Assembly: GCA_000721375.1 (NCBI GenBank)
Contig: JOGW01000002.1
Span: 558,001-622,000 of the forward strand
Length of the DNA: 64,000 bases
Reading direction: 5' to 3'
From: Streptomyces sp. NRRL B-3428
GTDB taxonomy: Bacteria > Actinomycetota > Actinomycetes > Streptomycetales > Streptomycetaceae
Positions 59,271 to 64,000 of the stretch are shown here, piece after piece. How positions within the stretch are numbered: the first letter of the stretch is position 1; every line of letters begins with the position of its first letter. Below the pieces are notes generated by a model that was not told where the DNA came from, ran no database searches, and saw only the letters and a list, made by a program, of their open reading frames with translations. The position numbers and the translations under genes were made by a program.

Positions 59271-59789
59271 ATGATCACCACGCCCCTCCGGTTCCAGCAG
59301 GCCACCGACTCCCCCGCCGACCTCGCCACGCTCGTCGGCCTCTACGACGGCGCCGCGCGCTGGATGCAGCAGAGCGGGATCGACCAGTGGAAGCCGGGCG
59401 AGAAGAGCGAGGAGCACTTCCGGCTGCGGATCAAGGAGGGCGAGGTCTGGATCGCGTACGCGCAGGGCGAGGTGGCCGGAGCGTACGAACTCTGGTGGGA
59501 GGACGAGCCGGCCTGGGGCGAGCAGCCGCCCGTGGCCGGATACGTGCACCGTCTGATGACCGGCCGACGCGCCCCGAGCGGAACCGGCCGCGCCCTGCTC
59601 ACGCACGCCGAGGAGCGGATCGCCGCCGAGGGCCGCGGTCTGTGCCGCCTCGACTGTGTCTCGTCCAACCCTCGGCTGCGCGAGTACTACGAGCGCGCCG
59701 GATACACCGTCGTGGGCGAGCAGCCCTTCAAGGAGGGCGCGGGCGGCAGCAAGTACGGGGTGACGCTGATGGAGCGCTCCGTCCGCTAG
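59271..59789 (+). CDS. GNAT-family N-acetyltransferase
   Basis: A 172-residue acetyltransferase. The acetyl-CoA loop is VHRLMTGRRAPSGTGRALLT and the C-terminal part has RLDCVSSNPRLREYYERAGY. The region LYDGAARWMQQSGIDQWKPG is typical of a Streptomyces subgroup. The final codon and TAG stop merge with the left terminus of the palindromic element, so the stop is element-derived. Confidence 0.88.
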   Translation: MITTPLRFQQATDSPADLATLVGLYDGAARWMQQSGIDQWKPGEKSEEHFRLRIKEGEVWIAYAQGEVAGAYELWWEDEPAWGEQPPVAGYVHRLMTGRRAPSGTGRALLTHAEERIAAEGRGLCRLDCVSSNPRLREYYERAGYTVVGEQPFKEGAGGSKYGVTLMERSVR

Positions 59790-60060
59790 GGCGTCTCTTT
59801 CGGATCTTGCCGGCCACGGAAGCAGACCCTTGACGGCTACCGAAGCGGGGTCTGGTGCTTCCCCAAGCTCTCAACTCCGCTGCGCTCCGTTCGAGCAGGG
59901 GAGACCCCACTGCTGCAAGGCGGAGGATTGAGTCGACGCGGAGCGAATGGGGTCTCCCCTGCTCGAGCGAAGCCGAGAGCTTGGGGAAGATTGACGACAA
60001 CGCCGCAGATGCGCGTGCCAGACCCCGCGCCCCTGGCAAGATCCGAAAGAGACGCCCTAG
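59786..60060. mobile_element. 275-bp MITE-like palindromic element
   Basis: Perfect 26-base terminal inverted repeats (59786-59811 and 60035-60060), starting CTAGGGCGTCTCTTTCGGAT. Inside are further inverted pairs (CTTCCCCAAGCTCTC with GAGAGCTTGGGGAAG; CGAGCAGGGGAGACCCCA with its complement), so the whole element can fold into one long hairpin. It has no gene. From memory, closely similar sequences are scattered in many Streptomyces intergenic regions. It begins in the stop codon of the GNAT gene; both ends carry CTAG. Confidence 0.85.
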
Positions 60061-60068
60061 TCCGCCCC

Positions 60069-60148
60069 GCGCCTCTCCCTCCGCCGGCCCGCTCCGTCCC
60101 TCTCCCTCCGCTGGCCCGCTCCGCGCCCCTCCCCCGCTAGCCCGCTCC
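60069..60148. repeat. 27-bp tandem repeat at the 3' end of the receiver-SpoIIE gene
   Basis: Units 60069-60095, 60096-60122 and 60123-60148 (27, 27 and 26 bases) share CTCCCTCCG..GGCCCGCTCC. The third contains the TAG stop (60137-60139) of the minus-strand gene; the other two are copies beyond it. Confidence 0.9.
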
Positions 60149-61780
60149 ATCCCCCTCAAGCCGCAGCGCCAACAGCGCGATGTCGTCCGCCCGTTCATGC
60201 CCGAAGCAGTTGAGCAGCGTGTCGCAGAGTGCTCCCGGGTCGGCCGGGGCGTCGGCGGCGACCTGGCGGAGCTGTTCCAGGGAGACGCCGAGGTCGATCC
60301 CGCGGGTCTCGATCAGCCCGTCCGTGACCATCAACAGCCGTTCGCTGTCGGTGATCTTGAGCTCGGTGGGTTCGGGGTGGTCGAGCCCTATACCGAGCAG
60401 CGGACCGCTCGCCCGGCAGTAGCGTGCACCACCGTGCCCGACGATCAAGGGCGGGATATGGCCCGCGTTGGCGATCCTGACACGGCCGGTGGCCGGTTCG
60501 ATCAGGGCCAGACAGACCGTCGCCGTCGCGTTCGGGTGGTAGCGCTGCAGCATCCGGTCCAGGCGCTCGACCAGGACGCGGGGATCGCTCTCGTCCACGC
60601 AGTACGCCCGCAGCGCATGCCGGATCTCGACCATCACGGTGGCGGCGTCCAGCGAGTGACCGACGACGTCGCCGACCCCGACCAGAACGCCTTCGGGGGT
60701 CGCGATCGCCGCGTAGAAGTCGCCCCCGATCTCGGTGTGCCGGGAGGCCGGCACATAGCGCACCACCACTTCGGTGCCCGGCATCCTGGACAGCCGCTTC
60801 GGCAGGAAGCTGTGCTGCAGGGTGAGGGCGATATGCCGCTCCACCTCGTACATCAGGAGCGGTTCGGCGGCGAGCGCCGTGGCGTGCACGAGCCGGCCGA
60901 GCAGCCGGCCGTTCTCGTCGCCACCGCCGCTCCCGTGGCCCTCGTACGCGGGGACCGCCACGCACACCGGCGGTCCAGTGTCGCTGCCCGCGCCCACGAC
61001 CAGCCGCGCCGTCTCCGTCTGTCCGGCACGGAAGTAGCCCGAGGGCCACATCGGGGCGGGTACGACGGTCGAATGCACCCCACCGCGCCCGGCGATCAGC
61101 CGTTCGCTGAGCCGCACGACCTCGGCCGCGGCACTCGCGTCGGGCAGCGCAGCGCGGGCCCGCCGCCGTGAACTGCCGACGATCAGCTCGCCGTCCTCAC
61201 CGGAGACGAACGCCACGGCGGGTCCGCCGGTGATCCGTGCCGCACCGGCCGCCGCGGCGGTGGCCAGTTCCTGCGGACAGCGCGCGGCCTGGACGGCGAG
61301 CACCGCCTCGGCCAGCAGCGAGAGCCGGCCCGCCTCGGCCTCCGCTGTCGAGCGGAACCGGCCGCCGCGCACGGCGGCCCGGACGACGGCCTGAATCTCC
61401 TCCGGTTCGGCCGGCACCGTGAAGTAGGCGTCGGCTCCGGCGTCGAGGCCCCGGGAGCGATCCCCGGGACCGGCGGGTTTGGCTGAGAAGTGCACCACCG
61501 GCATACCGGCGGTGAGCGGGACTTCCTTGATACGGCGGCACAGTTCGTATCCGCTCATGTCCGGCAGTCCTACGTCGACGAGCGCCACATCCGGCAGGGC
61601 GCCGGCCCGTTGCAGTGTGTCCAGCTCGATCAGCGCCTCGCCGGCGCTGCCCGCGGGTACCACCTGATGTCCGGCCCGGCGCAGCATGGCGCCCAGGGCG
61701 TACCGGCTGGCCGGCACATCGTCGACGACCAGGACCGTGGTGTCCTCTGCGGGTGGTGAGCTGCCTTCCTTGTGGTTCAT
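60137..61780 (-). CDS. response-regulator SpoIIE-type PP2C phosphatase
   Basis: A 547-residue protein: receiver domain (VLVVDDVPASRYALGAMLRR; Asp69 in ALVDVGLPDMSGYEL; the switch Lys in VVHFSAKPAG), a ~170-residue GAF-like middle (ATAAAAGAARITGGPAVAFV), and a PP2C/SpoIIE domain (EIGGDFYAAIATPEGVLVGV, GDVVGHSLDAATVM, LLMVTDGLIETRG). Start at the second ATG, about eight bases after GGAGGGGGG. Such proteins control partner-switching of sigma factors; no anti-sigma gene is adjacent. Confidence 0.92.
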   Translation of the reverse strand: MNHKEGSSPPAEDTTVLVVDDVPASRYALGAMLRRAGHQVVPAGSAGEALIELDTLQRAGALPDVALVDVGLPDMSGYELCRRIKEVPLTAGMPVVHFSAKPAGPGDRSRGLDAGADAYFTVPAEPEEIQAVVRAAVRGGRFRSTAEAEAGRLSLLAEAVLAVQAARCPQELATAAAAGAARITGGPAVAFVSGEDGELIVGSSRRRARAALPDASAAAEVVRLSERLIAGRGGVHSTVVPAPMWPSGYFRAGQTETARLVVGAGSDTGPPVCVAVPAYEGHGSGGGDENGRLLGRLVHATALAAEPLLMYEVERHIALTLQHSFLPKRLSRMPGTEVVVRYVPASRHTEIGGDFYAAIATPEGVLVGVGDVVGHSLDAATVMVEIRHALRAYCVDESDPRVLVERLDRMLQRYHPNATATVCLALIEPATGRVRIANAGHIPPLIVGHGGARYCRASGPLLGIGLDHPEPTELKITDSERLLMVTDGLIETRGIDLGVSLEQLRQVAADAPADPGALCDTLLNCFGHERADDIALLALRLEGDGAG

Positions 61781-61842
61781 GCGCATCCCCCCTCCGGGGG
61801 TGGGGCGCGGGCCTGATGTCGGTGGTGGCCCGCGCCCCCAAG

Positions 61843-64000
61843 TTAGCGCCCTTCCTGATCCGCCGGGGCGAACACTGCAACCGTGCGCCCCGGTACGGCG
61901 AACGTCCCCGAAGCCTCCTCGTACGCCGCGGACTTGACGCTAGGATCACTTCCCGCGGCCTGAATCGGATGCAGTGCGTATCCGGTTCCCGCCAAGTCGC
62001 CCACCTCCTGCTTCTGCAGCGAGGGCGTCGCGTTGAAGACCACGACGAGATCACCGACGCGCATGGTCACCACACCAGGGGTCTCTCGTTCACCCGACAG
62101 CGGGAACGAGAGTTCGCGCTGGACCTCATCGAGACCGCTGAGCGTGAATGCGTTCTCTGTCGTACGGATTCTCAGCAGGTCACGGTAGGCGGCCGAGGCT
62201 CCTTCGATCTGCGGGCAGCCCACGCTCGGCACGGTCGTCAACAGGGGCTTCGCGTAAATCCACTTGGCCTTGTTGTCGGCGGCCATCGGAAGGCCGCGTC
62301 CGTAGCCGTTGCCGTCGCGGCAGTCCCAGTGGATGGCGTTGAACCAGTCCCCGCTCTCGTACGAGTTGCGGTCCAGGGACTTCGAGCGCAGCAGATCGCT
62401 GCCGGCCTGGGAGAGCGAAGGCCCTTGCGACAGTGCCGCGGTGGCCATCGAGAGCACCTGCATACGGGCCCGGTCCTCGGCACTCACCGTCGGCGGGAGC
62501 TTGAAGGCGAGAGCGTCGTACAGGGTCTCGTTGTCGTGGGCGTCGACATAGGCGAGGGCGTCGGCGGGGGTGGCCGCGTATCCGGCGGGCGCCCCGTTGT
62601 AGTCGACCTCTGAGCCCTTGACCGTGCGGCCGCTGCTGTCGGTGAAGGTGTAGCCGGCGAGATTGCCGGTGAGACCGACCTTCAGCAGGTCCTGGTAGTG
62701 GAGCAGCCGCTTCTTCTGCTCGGCCGTGGTGCCGTTCGCCGCCGAGGAGTTGGGCTCGGTGTAGAGACCCGAGCCGAAGCCCTGCACGCGCGGGTCCTCG
62801 TCGAAGGGTCCGCCGCCGCGCACGGCGTCACGGGCGCGGTCGGAGAAGGTGGCGATGCCCGTACCGGCCATGTTCTTCTGCGTGGCCTGCACGAACCGGG
62901 CGTCGTCGGCGATCTCGCCGAAGTTCCAGCCCTCTCCGTACAGCAGGATGCTCTTGCCGTCGACGCCGTCCTTCTCGACGGTGAGTGCGTCGAGCGCCTT
63001 GCGCACGGCGAGGATGTTGGCCTTCGGATGGTGGCCCATCAGGTCGAAGCGGAAGCCGTCGACCTTGTACTCGCGGGCCCAGGTGACGATCGAGTCGACG
63101 ACCAGCTTGCCCATCATGGCGTTCTCGGGCGCGGTGTTGGCGCAGCAGGTGGAGGTGGCCACCGAGCCGTCGTCGAGGAGGCGGTGGTAGTAGCCGGGCA
63201 CGATCTTGTCGAGGACGGAGGTCTCCGCCTGGCCGCTGGTGGTGGTGTGGTTGTAGACCACGTCCATGACGACCCTGAGGCCGTCCTCGTTCAGTGACTT
63301 GACCATCTCGCGGAACTCGACCGTGCGCTTGGTCCCGTCCGGATCGGAGGCGTAGGAGCCCTCGGGGACGGTGAAGTGGTAGGGGTCGTAGCCCCAGTTG
63401 TACGCGTCCTTCGCGGCGGCCTTCGCCACGCACTCCTGCTGCTTGTCGGAGTCGGGCGCGTACACGCTCAGATCGCAGTCCACGGTCGCCGCGTCCCGCT
63501 CGGGGATGGTGGCGATGTCGAAGGCGGGCAGGAGGTGGACGTAGTTGGTGCCCGCCTCGGCGAGCTCGCGCAGGTGCTTCGAGCCCTTGCTGTTCTTCTC
63601 CGTGAAGGCCTTGTACTTGCCCTGGTTGCGGGCTGTCGGGTCCGCGACGGAGAAGTCGCGGATGTGCAGCTCCTGGATGTGCGCCTGACCGGCCGCGACG
63701 GCCTTGGGCTTCTCGAGACCCGCCCAGCCGGACGGGGCGAGGGACTTGGCGCGCAGGTCGACGACCAGTGAGCGCTCCGAGTCCGCGGTCAGGGCGAGCG
63801 AGTACGGATCGGTCACCTTGTTGGTGACGAGCTTTTGGACGCTGGGCGCCCAGACCTTCACGACGTAGCGGTACGGGCGGCCGGTCCAGTCCTTCGTTCC
63901 CTTGACCGACCAGACGCCGGTGGCGTCGTCGCGGCGCATGGGGACCTTGTCGCCGTCGAGGTCGAGGGCCACGGACTGGGCGGTGGGAGCCCAGACGCTC
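61843..64000 (-). CDS. pulA: pullulanase-type alpha-1,6-glucosidase, N-terminus outside the window
   Basis: 719 codons are visible and the gene continues past 64000. The right edge reads [14 protein letters not shown], an N-terminal CBM48-like module. The GH13 catalytic domain has the pullulanase mark [20 protein letters not shown] (region I), [15 protein letters not shown] with the nucleophile Asp (II), [10 protein letters not shown] with the acid Glu (III) and [14 protein letters not shown] (IV). The C-terminal beta domain ends [13 protein letters not shown]. It debranches pullulan or glycogen; a signal peptide would be outside the window, so location is unknown. Only 62 bases separate it from the phosphatase gene. 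Confidence 0.94.
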   Translation of the reverse strand, partial: SVWAPTAQSVALDLDGDKVPMRRDDATGVWSVKGTKDWTGRPYRYVVKVWAPSVQKLVTNKVTDPYSLALTADSERSLVVDLRAKSLAPSGWAGLEKPKAVAAGQAHIQELHIRDFSVADPTARNQGKYKAFTEKNSKGSKHLRELAEAGTNYVHLLPAFDIATIPERDAATVDCDLSVYAPDSDKQQECVAKAAAKDAYNWGYDPYHFTVPEGSYASDPDGTKRTVEFREMVKSLNEDGLRVVMDVVYNHTTTSGQAETSVLDKIVPGYYHRLLDDGSVATSTCCANTAPENAMMGKLVVDSIVTWAREYKVDGFRFDLMGHHPKANILAVRKALDALTVEKDGVDGKSILLYGEGWNFGEIADDARFVQATQKNMAGTGIATFSDRARDAVRGGGPFDEDPRVQGFGSGLYTEPNSSAANGTTAEQKKRLLHYQDLLKVGLTGNLAGYTFTDSSGRTVKGSEVDYNGAPAGYAATPADALAYVDAHDNETLYDALAFKLPPTVSAEDRARMQVLSMATAALSQGPSLSQAGSDLLRSKSLDRNSYESGDWFNAIHWDCRDGNGYGRGLPMAADNKAKWIYAKPLLTTVPSVGCPQIEGASAAYRDLLRIRTTENAFTLSGLDEVQRELSFPLSGERETPGVVTMRVGDLVVVFNATPSLQKQEVGDLAGTGYALHPIQAAGSDPSVKSAAYEEASGTFAVPGRTVAVFAPADQEGR

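Noticed and set aside
59786..60060. An insertion sequence with its own transposase
   Set aside because: Too short, with no reading frame of a transposase; it can only be a non-autonomous element.
1..64000. tRNA or rRNA genes
   Set aside because: No cloverleaf with a T-loop GGTTCGA context or rRNA core sequence was noticed; a covariance search would be decisive.

Overview
The window is a very GC-rich stretch of chromosome core from a Streptomyces. Third codon positions are almost always G or C, GTG and TTG starts are frequent, and the gene families are Streptomyces-typical (SpoIIE phosphatases, an NsdA-type TPR regulator, a WYL regulator, two glutamine synthetases, GlnRII). From memory the order resembles the S. 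coelicolor SCO2170s-SCO2220s. The backbone cobT-cobS-pepA-(lpd)-E2-TIGR01777 epimerase-lipB-lipA-DUF4191-RDD-glnA also matches M. tuberculosis Rv2207-Rv2220, so this is old actinobacterial synteny with Streptomyces insertions. I saw no tRNA, rRNA, CRISPR array, prophage or intact insertion sequence.

Left part (1-12.5 kb): the end of a TIM-barrel enzyme gene, cobT, a translationally coupled MprF-like/rhomboid-like membrane pair, a convergent membrane protein gene and cobS, then pepA, lpd, a two-lipoyl-domain E2 gene (sucB/dlaT) and a GntR/FCD regulator. 12.5-27 kb: homodimeric pyruvate dehydrogenase E1 (aceE), a WYL regulator, an SDR, DUF4240, a membrane SpoIIE phosphatase, a GNAT, a TIGR01777 protein, a flavin amine oxidase-like protein, the NsdA-like regulator, and lipB and lipA. 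The lpd, E2, aceE, lipB and lipA genes together build and lipoylate pyruvate dehydrogenase. A 12-base word centred on TGATCGATCA lies upstream of both lpd and aceE and is a candidate shared operator.

26.5-45 kb is the nitrogen block: a small GlnR-box-controlled protein, DUF4191, RDD, glnA (GSI, Tyr397), an accessory trio (HExxH protein, unknown, HEAT protein), asparaginase with DUF4180, an FnIII lipoprotein, several small genes, a two-gene vWA plus helix-turn-helix unit, glnII (GSII) and glnRII. Sites fitting the GlnR consensus lie upstream of the small protein gene (one pair), glnA (two pairs) and glnII (two pairs).

45-64 kb: a PepSY membrane protein and a Met-rich membrane protein, an NAD epimerase, a HisKA_3/LuxR two-component system, a DUF1996 exoprotein, a lipoprotein divergent from a Ser/Thr kinase, an ECF-sigma-like protein fused to a membrane anchor, a diiron-hydrolase/flavin-[2Fe-2S] reductase pair, a 5'-truncated TetR gene, small enzymes, a receiver-SpoIIE phosphatase, and most of a pullulanase running off the right edge.

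Two structures are not explained by the genes. First, short tandem repeats (often 27-bp period) sit on or next to stop codons at many loci, so that gene 3' ends are echoed just beyond the stop. Second, a 275-bp palindromic MITE-like element with perfect 26-bp inverted termini starting in CTAG occurs once intact (59786-60060) and once as a half copy (58036-58128). In both cases the element supplies the TAG stop of the upstream gene, and the half copy has removed the 5' end of the TetR gene.
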